In this document: piece by piece, positions 54,228 to 63,653 of the stretch
Layout: each line of letters begins with the position of its first letter
Numbering within the stretch: position 1 is the first letter of the stretch
Source: Streptomyces sp. NBC_00459
GTDB taxonomy: Bacteria > Actinomycetota > Actinomycetes > Streptomycetales > Streptomycetaceae
Assembly: GCF_036013955.1 (NCBI RefSeq)
Contig: NZ_CP107903.1
Location: 3,782,001-3,846,000, forward strand
Length of the DNA stretch: 64,000 nucleotides
Direction of reading: 5' to 3'
Notes under the pieces: generated by a model
Told to the model about the DNA's origin: nothing
Database searches by the model: none
Seen by the model: only the letters and a program-made list of their open reading frames with translations
Made by a program: the position numbers and the translations under genes

Positions 54228-56181
54228 GTGACCAGCCAGGTCAGCAGTCCAGCGGAGAGTTCAGCGGAGAAGGCCGGCTCGGACGTCGGAGCCGTCGGAA
54301 CCGTCGTGGGAGAGCAGCGCAATCCGGCGGGTGTGAAGGACGTACGCCGCCTCGATCGGGTGATTATTCGGTTCGCGGGGGACTCCGGGGACGGCATGCA
54401 GCTCACGGGGGACCGCTTCACCTCCGAGACCGCGTCCTTCGGGAACGATCTGTCCACTCTGCCGAACTTCCCCGCCGAGATCCGAGCGCCCGCAGGCACC
54501 CTGCCGGGCGTTTCCTCGTTCCAGCTGCATTTCGCCGACCACGACATCCTCACGCCCGGGGACGCGCCCAATGTGCTGGTCGCGATGAATCCGGCCGCGC
54601 TGAAGGCGAACATCGCCGATGTGCCGCGCGGCGCGGAGATCATCGTCAACACGGACGAGTTCACCAAGCGGGCCATGCAGAAAGTGGGGTACGCGGCCTC
54701 CCCGTTGGAGGACGGCTCGCTCGACGGGTACAGCCTGCATCCGGTGCCGCTGACCACCCTCACCGTCGAGGCCCTCAAGGAGTTCGCGCTCTCCCGCAAG
54801 GAGGCCGAGCGCAGCAAGAACATGTTCGCGCTGGGCCTGTTGAGCTGGATGTACCACCGGCCGACCGAGGGCACCGAGAAGTTTTTGGCCACGAAGTTCG
54901 CCAAGAAGCCCGAGATCGCCGCCGCCAACCTGGCCGCGTTCAGAGCCGGTTGGAACTTCGGGGAGACGACCGAGGACTTCGCGGTCAGTTACGAGGTCGC
55001 GCCGGCCTCCACCGCGTTTCCCACCGGTACCTATCGGAACATCTCGGGGAACCTGGCGCTGTCGTACGGGCTCATCGCGGCCGGTCAACAGGCCGATCTG
55101 CCGCTGTACCTGGGGTCCTACCCGATCACACCGGCCTCGGACATCCTGCACGAGCTGAGCAGACACAAGAACTTCGGTGTCCGCACCTTCCAGGCCGAGG
55201 ACGAGATCGCCGGTATCGGGGCCGCGTTGGGCGCCGCCTTCGGCGGGTCGCTGGCCGTCACCACCACCTCGGGTCCCGGTGTGGCGCTGAAGTCCGAGGC
55301 GATCGGGCTGGCGGTGTCGATGGAACTGCCGTTGCTGGTCGTCGACATCCAGCGCGGCGGGCCGTCGACCGGGCTCCCGACCAAGACCGAGCAGGCCGAT
55401 CTGCTGCAGGCCATGTTCGGCCGCAACGGTGAGGCCCCGGTCCCGATCGTGGCCCCGCGCACACCCGCAGACTGCTTCGACGCCGCCATCGAGGCCGCCC
55501 GTATCGCCCTCACCTACCGCACCCCGGTCTTCCTGCTCTCCGACGGGTACCTCGCCAACGGCTCCGAGCCCTGGCGCATCCCCGAGGTCGACCAACTCCC
55601 CGATCTGCGGGTGCAGTTCGCCCAGGGACCCAACCACACCCTCGACGACGGCACCGAGGTCTTCTGGCCCTACAAGCGGGACCCGCAGACCCTCGCCCGC
55701 CCCTGGGCCATCCCCGGCACACCCGGGCTCGAACACCGCATCGGTGGCATCGAGAAGCAGGACGGCACGGGCAACATCTCCTACGACCCCGCCAACCACG
55801 ACCTGATGGTCCGTACCCGTCAGGCCAAGATCGACGGCATCGACGTACCGGATCTGACGGTCGACGAGCCGTCCGGCACGGCCAACACCCTGGTGCTGGG
55901 CTGGGGTTCCACCTACGGGCCGATCACCGCGGCCGTGCGCCGGCTGCGCGCGGCCGGGCAGCCGATCGCGCAGGCCCATCTGCGCCACCTCAATCCGTTC
56001 CCGAAGAATCTCGGCGAGGTGCTGCGGCGCTACGACCGTGTCGTGATCCCCGAGATGAACCTCGGCCAGCTCGCCACGCTGATCCGGGCGAAGTACCTGG
56101 TGGACGCCCACTCGTACAACCAGGTCAACGGTATGCCGTTCAAGGCCGAACAGCTCGCCACGGCTCTCAAGGAGGCCATCG

Positions 56182-56189
<8 letters not shown>
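54228..56189 (+). CDS. korA: 2-oxoacid:ferredoxin oxidoreductase, alpha subunit (fused gamma domain)
   Basis: 653 residues from GTG 54228, preceded by AAGGAGG. The N-terminal gamma-like domain (IIRFAGDSGDGMQLTGDRFT, about residues 45-230) is fused to the alpha pyrimidine-binding domain (YPITPASDILHELSRHKNFG, then AEDEIAGIGAALGAAFGGSL). The C-terminal part includes NTLVLGWGSTYGPITAAVRR. With the beta subunit it oxidises 2-oxoglutarate (likely) to acyl-CoA, CO2 and reduced ferredoxin. Gene and beta partner overlap by 8 bp. Confidence 0.92.
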
Positions 56190-57267
<1,078 letters not shown>

Positions 57268-57284
57268 GCGGACGGCGCGAGTGG

Positions 57285-57752
57285 CTACTGGGCCCGGGTC
57301 CTTTCGGCCCGGGCCTCGTCGTACGCCCGGCGGGCCTGGTCCACGTCAGGCATGCGCGCCGCCGTCCAGTCGGCCAGGGCCTTGACCTGGGTGGCGGCCT
57401 CACGGCCGATGTCGGTGAGCGAGTAGTCGACGCGCGGCGGGATGACCGGCTTCGCGTCCCGGTGGACCAGTCCGTCGCGCTCCAGCGTCTGGAGGGTCTG
57501 CGTCAGCATCTTCTCGCTGACCCTGCCGATGGCCCGGCGCAGCTCGCTGAAGCGGTACGGGCGCTCCAGCAGCTCCATGAGGACGAGCACACCCCAGCGA
57601 CTGGTGACGTGCTCCAGGACCAGCCGGTGCGGACACATGCCCTCGGCGTCGACCGTCTCGTACTTGCCCATGATTTCGGCCTTGCCCATGATTTCGGCCT
57701 CGGCGCCAGCTGCCGTACTCGCTGCCGCATTGACTGCTGCACTTACTTCCAT
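57285..57752 (-). CDS. HxlR family transcriptional regulator
   Basis: 155 residues. The winged helix contains CPHRLVLEHVTSRWGVLVLM (the family Cys and W), PYRFSELRRAIGRVSEKMLT and LERDGLVHRDAKPVIPPRVD with DYSLTDIG. The first 30 residues are Ala-rich and end in a duplicated AEIMGK AEIMGK, from an 18-bp tandem repeat in the DNA. Starts at 57689 or 57671 are therefore alternatives. It is divergent from the NAD(P)-binding gene and probably represses it through the palindrome in the gap. Confidence 0.9.
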   Translation of the reverse strand: MEVSAAVNAAASTAAGAEAEIMGKAEIMGKYETVDAEGMCPHRLVLEHVTSRWGVLVLMELLERPYRFSELRRAIGRVSEKMLTQTLQTLERDGLVHRDAKPVIPPRVDYSLTDIGREAATQVKALADWTAARMPDVDQARRAYDEARAERTRAQ

Positions 57753-57754
57753 GT

Positions 57755-57781
57755 AAGTACCTTACTTGAAAGTGGGTACTT
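57755..57781. promoter_or_regulatory. Predicted HxlR operator
   Basis: AAGTACC (57755-57761) and GGTACTT (57775-57781) form a perfect inverted repeat with a 13-nt centre, in a locally AT-rich stretch between the divergent genes. Repeated TTACTT/AAGTA motifs lie on both sides (57741-57770). Binding would cover both promoters. Confidence 0.65.
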
Positions 57782-57843
57782 TCCATGAGTTAGCGCTTCT
57801 CCTAGGGTTAGTGCCAGCCCCACATCCCACAAGGAGATACGCA

Positions 57844-58695
57844 ATGAGCATCGTCGTCACCGGAGCCACCGGCCACCTCGGTCGTCACGTGGTCGAGCAG
57901 CTGCTGGAGAAGGTTCCGGCCGACCAGATCACCGCCGTCGTGCGCGACGCGGAGAAGGCCTCCGGCTTCGCGGCCCGCGGTGTGAAGATCGCGGTCGCCG
58001 ACTACAACGAGCCCGGGACCTTCGACGGCGTCATAGCCGCCGGTGACAAGGTGCTGCTCATCTCCGGCAACGAGTTCGACAAGGGCCGGGTCGGCCAGCA
58101 CCAGGTCGTCATCGACGCCGCCAAGGCCGCGGATGCCGCGCTGCTCGCGTACACCAGCGCCCCGGGCTCCCTGTCGGCCGCTCTCGCCGACGACCACAGG
58201 GGCACCGAGGCGGCGATCCTCGCCTCCGGCGTCACGTACTCGCTGCTGCGCAACGGCTGGTACAACGAGAACTACACCGAGCAGCTGCCCGTCGCCCTTG
58301 AGCACGGCGTCACCCAGGCCGCCGGTGAGGGCCGGGTCGCCTCCGCCTCACGCGCCGACTACGCCGCCGCCGCTGTCGCGGTGCTGACCGGCGAGGGCCA
58401 CGAGAACTCGACGTACGAGCTGAGCGGCGACACCAACTGGAGCTTCGCCGAGTACGCGGCCGAGGTGTCCAAGCAGTCCGGCAAGGACGTCGCCTACAAC
58501 GCGGTCTCCGTCGAGGTCTTCACCGGCATCCTGGCCGGCGTCGGCCTGCCCGAGGCCCTCGCCGGGATCCTCGCGGGCGTGGACGCGTCGATCGAGAAGG
58601 GCGAGCTGGCCGGCACCCCCGGCGACCTGTCCCGTCTGACCGGCCGCCCGACCACGCCGATCGCCGAGTCGATCGCCGCCGCACTCAAGGCCTGA
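57844..58695 (+). CDS. NAD(P)H-binding oxidoreductase, NmrA/QorB-like
   Basis: 283 residues from ATG 57844, with AAGGAGATAC upstream. The dinucleotide site is VVTGATGHLGRHVVEQLL and the following helix VVRDAEKASGFAARGVKIAV. ILASGVTYSLLRNGWYNENY is shared with atypical SDR quinone reductases (QorB). Pairing with a divergent HxlR gene is the common arrangement for electrophile- or quinone-responsive reductases. Exact substrate not readable. Confidence 0.88.
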   Translation: MSIVVTGATGHLGRHVVEQLLEKVPADQITAVVRDAEKASGFAARGVKIAVADYNEPGTFDGVIAAGDKVLLISGNEFDKGRVGQHQVVIDAAKAADAALLAYTSAPGSLSAALADDHRGTEAAILASGVTYSLLRNGWYNENYTEQLPVALEHGVTQAAGEGRVASASRADYAAAAVAVLTGEGHENSTYELSGDTNWSFAEYAAEVSKQSGKDVAYNAVSVEVFTGILAGVGLPEALAGILAGVDASIEKGELAGTPGDLSRLTGRPTTPIAESIAAALKA

Positions 58696-58706
58696 CCCTC
58701 ACATCT

Positions 58707-58741
58707 CTCAGGGGCGCGCACTCCCCCGTAGCGCCCCTGAG
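58707..58741 (+). terminator. Terminator after the NmrA/QorB-like gene
   Basis: CTCAGGGGCGC (58707-58717) pairs with GCGCCCCTGAG (58731-58741), 11 bp, 12 bp beyond the stop. Confidence 0.8.
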
Positions 58742-58748
58742 GACGCCC

Positions 58749-58798
58749 GCCCCCGCCTGTCATGACCGTATGCCGATACGAGCATGACAGCCGGGGGC
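58749..58798. promoter_or_regulatory. 50-bp near-perfect palindrome upstream of rarD
   Basis: GCCCCCG-C-CTGTCATG (58749-58764) is mirrored by CATGACAG-C-CGGGGGC (58783-58798), with an inner CGTAT/ATACG pair. It may be a second terminator hairpin or an operator for the gene that follows. Confidence 0.55.
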
Positions 58799-58862
58799 GC
58801 TCGGCGTTACCGTCGTGAACGCATGTCCATATGGTCATGTGCTGGTACGAGGGGAGACGCCG

Positions 58863-59831
58863 GTGGCCGGCAAGCCGACGAGCGAACAGCGCACAGGTCT
58901 GCTGAACGGCTTCGCGGCATACGGGATGTGGGGCCTCGTCCCGCTCTTCTGGCCGCTGCTGAAGCCGTCCGGGGCGGTCGAGATCCTGGCCCACCGGATG
59001 GTGTGGTCCCTCGCCGTCGTCGGTATCGCCCTGCTGGCGCTGCGCCGTTGGGCCTGGGCGGGCGAGTTGCTGCGGCAACCGCGACGGCTGGCACTGGTCG
59101 CGGTCGCCGCGGCGTTCATCACGGTCAACTGGGGTGTCTACATCTGGGCCGTGAACACCGGGCACGTGGTCGAGGCCTCGCTCGGCTACTTCATCAACCC
59201 GCTCGTCACCATCGCCATGGGCGTGCTCCTGCTGAAGGAGCGGCTGCGGCCGGTGCAGTGGACCGCGGTCGGCGTCTGCCTGGCCGCCGTACTCGTCCTG
59301 ACGATCGGCTACGGCCGGCCGCCCTGGATCTCCCTCTGCCTTGCCTTCTCCTTCGCCACGTACGGCCTGGTGAAGAAGAAGATCAACCTGGGCGGGGTGG
59401 AGTCGCTGGCCGCCGAGACCGCGGTCCTTTTCCTGCCCGCGCTGGCGTATCTGCTGTGGCTGGGCGGCCGGGGCGAGGCGACCTTCGGCGCACATGGCGC
59501 CGGGCACGCCGCCCTCCTCGCGGCGACCGGCATCGTGACCGCACTCCCGCTGGTCTGCTTCGGCGCGGCGGCGATCCGGGTGCCGTTGTCGACGCTGGGC
59601 CTGCTCCAGTACCTGGCCCCCGTCTTCCAGTTCCTCCTGGGCATCCTCTACTTCCACGAGGCCATGCCGCCGGAGCGCTGGGCCGGGTTCGCGCTGGTGT
59701 GGCTCGCCCTGATCCTGCTGACGTGGGACGCGCTGCGGGCGGCCCGGCGGGGAGCTCGGGCGCTCAGGACAGCGGCCGACCCGGTCCTCGTTCCGCCGAC
59801 GGTGGAGGCCACTCAGGACGTACGCGGCTGA
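58863..59831 (+). CDS. rarD: EamA-family transporter RarD
   Basis: 322 residues from GTG 58863, with GGGGAG upstream. About ten membrane helices in two EamA halves. NGFAAYGMWGLVPLFWPLLK, EILAHRMVWSLAVVG, FITVNWGVYIWAVNTGHVVE and ASLGYFINPLVTIAMGVLLL are typical of RarD, which was named for chloramphenicol sensitivity. Real substrate unknown. Confidence 0.92.
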   Translation: MAGKPTSEQRTGLLNGFAAYGMWGLVPLFWPLLKPSGAVEILAHRMVWSLAVVGIALLALRRWAWAGELLRQPRRLALVAVAAAFITVNWGVYIWAVNTGHVVEASLGYFINPLVTIAMGVLLLKERLRPVQWTAVGVCLAAVLVLTIGYGRPPWISLCLAFSFATYGLVKKKINLGGVESLAAETAVLFLPALAYLLWLGGRGEATFGAHGAGHAALLAATGIVTALPLVCFGAAAIRVPLSTLGLLQYLAPVFQFLLGILYFHEAMPPERWAGFALVWLALILLTWDALRAARRGARALRTAADPVLVPPTVEATQDVRG

Positions 59832-59851
59832 CAGGGCGTACAGCGAGCCGT

Positions 59852-59916
59852 TGTCGGTGCGGCATGTTTGTCGGTACGGCATGTTCAGTGCGGCCTGTTT
59901 GTCAGTGCGGCACGTT
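59852..59916. repeat. Four tandem 17-bp repeats upstream of the VOC gene
   Basis: Units TGTCGGTGCGGCATGTT (59852), TGTCGGTACGGCATGTT (59869), a shortened CAGTGCGGCCTGTT (59886) and TGTCAGTGCGGCACGTT (59900) lie head to tail, ending 13 bp before the ATG. Placement suggests a protein-binding array or promoter overlap, though simple repeat expansion is possible. Confidence 0.8.
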
Positions 59917-59929
59917 ATAAGTGGTCCCC

Positions 59930-60409
59930 ATGACACAGACACCCGCACACGACGCCCCCACCCCCGTGCACTGGAAGCTGGTCATCGACTGCGCGGACCC
60001 GCACGCGCAGGCCGACTTCTGGGCCGCCGCCCTCGCGTACACGGTCGAGGACCACAGCGCGCTGGTCGAACGCCTGCTGGGTCTCGGCGCCGTACCGCCC
60101 GAGCTGACCGTCGAGGCGCACGGGCGCCGCGCCTGGCGGGACCTGGCCGCCGTACGGCATCCCGGTGACCCGTACCAGGAGGAGAGCGGGACGGGCCTCG
60201 GGCGGCGGCTGCTCTTCCAGCGTGTACCGGAGCCGAAGACGGGCAAGAACCGGCTCCACCTAGATCTGCACCCGGGCCCGGAGCGGCGGGTGGCCGAGGT
60301 CGAGCGGCTGACAGGGCTGGGGGCGAGCGTGCTGCGGGAGGTACGGGAGGCGGGCGGCGAGTGGGTGGTGATGGCGGATCCCGAGGGGAACGAGTTCTGC
60401 CTTCACTAG
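59930..60409 (+). CDS. VOC (glyoxalase/bleomycin-resistance fold) family protein
   Basis: 159 residues from ATG 59930; a GTG at 59921 would add three. VHWKLVIDCADPHAQADFWA opens the first half and GKNRLHLDLHPGPERRVAEV, then VMADPEGNEFCLH, the second, as in the glyoxalase-like group common in actinobacteria. Metal-type residues (His in VHWK and HLDLH, terminal Glu/Phe region) are present. Substrate unknown. Confidence 0.85.
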   Translation: MTQTPAHDAPTPVHWKLVIDCADPHAQADFWAAALAYTVEDHSALVERLLGLGAVPPELTVEAHGRRAWRDLAAVRHPGDPYQEESGTGLGRRLLFQRVPEPKTGKNRLHLDLHPGPERRVAEVERLTGLGASVLREVREAGGEWVVMADPEGNEFCLH

Positions 60410-60588
60410 CCCCGCTCCGGGCCCGGACACGCTCCAGCCATCATCAACTGGTCATGTCCATGTTCATCCGGTATGCGAACCCGCTGTCCATATAGCGCTC
60501 TTGACGAACCATTAGCCAGAGCTTCACCATCCAGGCACCCATCCGTTGTGGAATCCCTGTGATTCCCGAGGAATTCGGAGCCCCCCAC

Positions 60589-61563
60589 ATGAAGCTCTCG
60601 GTTCCCGGACGCGCCGCAGCCACCGCTGTGGCCGTCACCGTGCTCGCCTCCACCGCGCTCCTCACCACGGGCTCGGCGGCCGGCGCGGCCCCCGCCCCCG
60701 ACTCCGCGCCGGCGGTCAAGCTCGCCGCCGCGCCCGACCTGCCCCTGGCCAACGTCAAGGCACACCTGACCCAGTTGCAGTCCATAGCCACCGCCAACGG
60801 CGGCAACCGGGCCCACGGCAGAACCGGCTACCGTGCCTCGCTCGACTACGCGAAGGCCAAACTGGACGCGGCCGGATTCACCACCACCATCCAGCAGTTC
60901 ACCGCGTCCGGCCGTACCGGCTACAACCTGATCGCCGACTGGCCCGGTGGCGACACCAACCAGGTGATCATGGCGGGCTCGCACCTCGACAGCGTGACCG
61001 CTGGCGCCGGCATCAACGACAACGGCAGTGGCTCGGCGGCCGTCCTGGAGATCGCGCTCGCCGTCTCGCGCGCCCAGTACCAGCCCACCAAGCATCTGAG
61101 ATTCGGCTGGTGGGGGGCGGAGGAGCTGGGCATGGTCGGGTCCCGGTACTACGTCAACAACCTCTCCTCCGCGAACCGTTCACGCATCAAGGGCTATCTG
61201 AACTTCGACATGATCGGCTCGCCGAACCCCGGCTACTTCGTCTACGACGACGACCCGACCATCGAGCAGACCTTCAAGGACTACTACGCGGGCATCGGCA
61301 TCGCGACCGAGATCGAGACCGAGGGCGACGGCCGCTCCGACCACGCGCCCTTCAAGAACGTGGGCATACCCGTCGGCGGTCTGTTCAGCGGCGCCGACTA
61401 CATCAAGACGGCGGCACAGGCGACCAAGTGGGGCGGTACCTCGGGCCAGGCGTTCGACCGCTGCTACCACTCGTCCTGCGACACGACCGCCAACATCAAC
61501 GACACCGCCCTCGACCGCAACAGTGACGCGGCCGCGTACGCCGTGTGGGAGCTGTCGGAGTAA
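60589..61563 (+). CDS. Secreted M28 aminopeptidase (S. griseus aminopeptidase type)
   Basis: 324 residues from ATG 60589 with GGAG 8 nt upstream. A signal peptide (1-33, cleavage near TTGSAAGAA) is followed by the M28 domain. Zinc ligands of the family are in AGSHLDSV (His132), GINDNGSGSA (Asp144), WWGAEELGMVG (Glu178/179), NFDMIG (Asp207) and GRSDHAPF (His252). A C-terminal CYHSSC pair may form a disulfide. It should release N-terminal hydrophobic residues outside the cell. Confidence 0.93.
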   Translation: MKLSVPGRAAATAVAVTVLASTALLTTGSAAGAAPAPDSAPAVKLAAAPDLPLANVKAHLTQLQSIATANGGNRAHGRTGYRASLDYAKAKLDAAGFTTTIQQFTASGRTGYNLIADWPGGDTNQVIMAGSHLDSVTAGAGINDNGSGSAAVLEIALAVSRAQYQPTKHLRFGWWGAEELGMVGSRYYVNNLSSANRSRIKGYLNFDMIGSPNPGYFVYDDDPTIEQTFKDYYAGIGIATEIETEGDGRSDHAPFKNVGIPVGGLFSGADYIKTAAQATKWGGTSGQAFDRCYHSSCDTTANINDTALDRNSDAAAYAVWELSE

Positions 61564-61576
61564 CAGCGCGCACCTT

Positions 61577-61648
61577 CCACAGGCTCAACAGGCTCGACGG
61601 ACGCAATAGGCGCAACGAGTTCAACAGGTTCATCAGGTTCAACAGGGG
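61577..61648. repeat. Eight imperfect 9-bp tandem repeats
   Basis: Units close to CAACAGGTT (CCACAGGCT, CAACAGGCT, CGACGGACG, CAATAGGCG, CAACGAGTT, CAACAGGTT, CATCAGGTT, CAACAGGGG) lie between the peptidase stop and the amidase gene. The unit would encode three residues but no supported ORF uses it. Confidence 0.75.
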
Positions 61649-61724
61649 GCGGTCAACCGGTCGGCACGTAGGCCGGGTTGGCCGTCCCCGCCGTCTGCCG
61701 CGGCCGGACGGAGGAGAATGCGGT

Positions 61725-62963
61725 ATGACGGATCTCCTGATCTCGGAAATCGCCGCCGCCGTACGGGCACGGGAAGTGACGGCCGTCGACGTCGTCACGG
61801 CCGCGCTCGCGCGGATCACCGCCGTGGAGCCGGAGTTGTGCGCGTTCGCGGAGGTGTGGGGCGAGACGGCGGTACGGCGGGCGCGCGAGGTCGACGAACG
61901 GGTCGCCGCGGGTGAGCGGTTGCCGCTCGCGGGCGTTCCGGTCGCGGTGAAGGGGCGGTACGGGGAGCGGGCGGCGGACGCGGTACGGCTGACCGCCGCC
62001 GGGTGTGTGCCGCTGGGCGCCACGTCCGTACCCGCGCCCGGGGCCGGAACTCCCTGGCAGACATGGGGACTCGGGGCCGGCGGACGAACGGTCAACCCAT
62101 GGCGGGCGGACCGGGTGCCGGGCGGTTCGTCGGCCGGGGCCGCTGCGGCGGTGGCAGCGGGTCTGGTGCCGCTCGCCACCGGCGCCGACGGGGCCGGGTC
62201 CGTCCGTATCCCGGCCGCGTGGTGCGGGGTGTTCGGCCTCAAGTCGACGAACGGAAGCCTGCCGCATCCCGACCGGACACGGCTGAGCGCGCCGGGTGCG
62301 GTCGCCCGGCGGGCGGCGGACCTGAGGGCGTACTGGCGGTGCGTGGCGGGGGCCGGTGGGCGAGCGATGGATGTGGCGGGCGGTAAGGCCGGCATCGGCG
62401 TCGGCGACCAGAATCGCGTGCGACGGCCGCTTGTCGCCGTCTGGTCCGACTCGCTCGGTTTCGCCCGCACCGATCCCGGGCCCGCCCTCGTCGCGCACGG
62501 CGCCGCGCTGCGGCTCGACGACGCCGGGGTCGTACGGCTGCTGCCGCCGGACGATGCCCCCTTGCGCCTCGACGACCCGGGGCCGGCCTGGCTGGCGCTA
62601 CGGGCGCCGGACGCGGACACGGGTGACCGCACAGGCGGCGACGCGGCGACGGCGTACCGGCTGCGCGCCGTCAACGACCGGCGGCTGGCGGAGTTGTTCA
62701 GCCGGGCCGACCTGCTCCTGACCCCCACCACCCCGAACCCGCCGCACGGCCACGAGGGCCCGGGCGACCGGTACTCGACCGCGCTCACCTGGGCGTTCAA
62801 CCTCAGCGGGCACCCGGCGGCGAGCATCCCCGCGGGCTTCGGCCCGGACGGCTGCCCGGTCGGCCTCCAGGTGGTGGCCCGGCACGGCGAGGAGGAGGTG
62901 CTGCTCCGGGTCATGGCGGAGGCGGAGGAACGGGCGGGGCTGCGGGCACCCCTGGCCCGATAG
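61725..62963 (+). CDS. Amidase signature family protein
   Basis: 412 residues from ATG 61725 with GGAGGAG upstream. The Ser-cisSer-Lys triad can be traced: Lys76 in GVPVAVKGRYG, Ser135 in PGGSSAGAAAAVAAG and nucleophile Ser159 in GADGAGSVRIPAAWCGVFGL. The usual K-D-N motif after the Lys is changed to KGRYGE. The Lys to cis-Ser spacing and the total length are short for the family. It is likely active on an amide of unknown nature, or divergent. Confidence 0.87.
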   Translation: MTDLLISEIAAAVRAREVTAVDVVTAALARITAVEPELCAFAEVWGETAVRRAREVDERVAAGERLPLAGVPVAVKGRYGERAADAVRLTAAGCVPLGATSVPAPGAGTPWQTWGLGAGGRTVNPWRADRVPGGSSAGAAAAVAAGLVPLATGADGAGSVRIPAAWCGVFGLKSTNGSLPHPDRTRLSAPGAVARRAADLRAYWRCVAGAGGRAMDVAGGKAGIGVGDQNRVRRPLVAVWSDSLGFARTDPGPALVAHGAALRLDDAGVVRLLPPDDAPLRLDDPGPAWLALRAPDADTGDRTGGDAATAYRLRAVNDRRLAELFSRADLLLTPTTPNPPHGHEGPGDRYSTALTWAFNLSGHPAASIPAGFGPDGCPVGLQVVARHGEEEVLLRVMAEAEERAGLRAPLAR

Positions 62964-62983
62964 TGGGGCTAGCCAGCCATCAA

Positions 62984-63008
62984 TGCGCATGCATATACTG
63001 CATGCGCA
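62984..63008. promoter_or_regulatory. Perfect 10-bp inverted repeat upstream of the oxidoreductase gene
   Basis: TGCGCATGCA-TATAC-TGCATGCGCA. The centre and right arm include TATACT, which could be a -10 box, so a bound repressor would occlude the promoter of the gene at 63093. A further TGCATGCATTG follows directly. No regulator gene is adjacent in the window. Confidence 0.75.
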
Positions 63009-63092
63009 TGCATGCATTGCTCGTGCGCCCACAGTCCCCGCGCACCCGCCGTACGTCCACCGCACCGCACCGCACCGCACCGGGAGTCGATC

Positions 63093-63653
63093 ATGAACCG
63101 CAGCTTTCTCTTCCTGCTGGGCAGCAGCCGCAGCGACGGCAACACCGAGGCGCTGGCCCGCCGGGCCGCCGAACAACTGCCCGCCGATGTCGAGCAGCGC
63201 TGGCTGAGTCTCGCCGAGCACCCGCTGCCCGACTTCGAGGACCTGCGTCACGACGCGGACCATGTCCGGCCCACCGGGAACAACGCGGCTCTTCTGCTCG
63301 ACGCCACGCTCGCGGCCACGGACATCGTGATCGCCTCGCCGCTGTACTGGTACTCGGTCTCCGCCTCCGTGAAGCGCTACCTCGACCACTGGTCGGGCTG
63401 GCTGCGCACACCCGGTCTGGACTTCAAGGACACCCTCGCCGGGCGCACCCTGTGGGGCGTCACCGTCCTCGCGGCGCCGGAGCAGACGTTCGCCGACCCG
63501 CTGGTCGGCACGCTCAGCAACTCGGCCGCCTATATGGAGATGCGGTTCGGCGGGGTGCTGCTCGGCAACGGGAGCAAGCCCGGTGACGTACTGAACGACA
63601 CCGACGCGCTCACCCGCGCGAAGACGTTCTTCGACTCCGGGTTCAAGCAGTGA
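63093..63653 (+). CDS. Flavodoxin-fold NAD(P)H-dependent oxidoreductase
   Basis: 186 residues from ATG 63093, with GGGAG upstream. FLLGSSRSDGNTEALARRAA is the FMN phosphate-binding loop of the NADPH-dependent FMN reductase/flavodoxin-like group. IVIASPLYWYSVSASVKRYL is the second FMN contact (SPLYW). Quinone or nitro-compound reduction is typical. The 5' leader contains five copies of CCGCA just before the ribosome site. The 3' end overlaps the convergent permease gene by 11 bp. Confidence 0.88.
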   Translation: MNRSFLFLLGSSRSDGNTEALARRAAEQLPADVEQRWLSLAEHPLPDFEDLRHDADHVRPTGNNAALLLDATLAATDIVIASPLYWYSVSASVKRYLDHWSGWLRTPGLDFKDTLAGRTLWGVTVLAAPEQTFADPLVGTLSNSAAYMEMRFGGVLLGNGSKPGDVLNDTDALTRAKTFFDSGFKQ

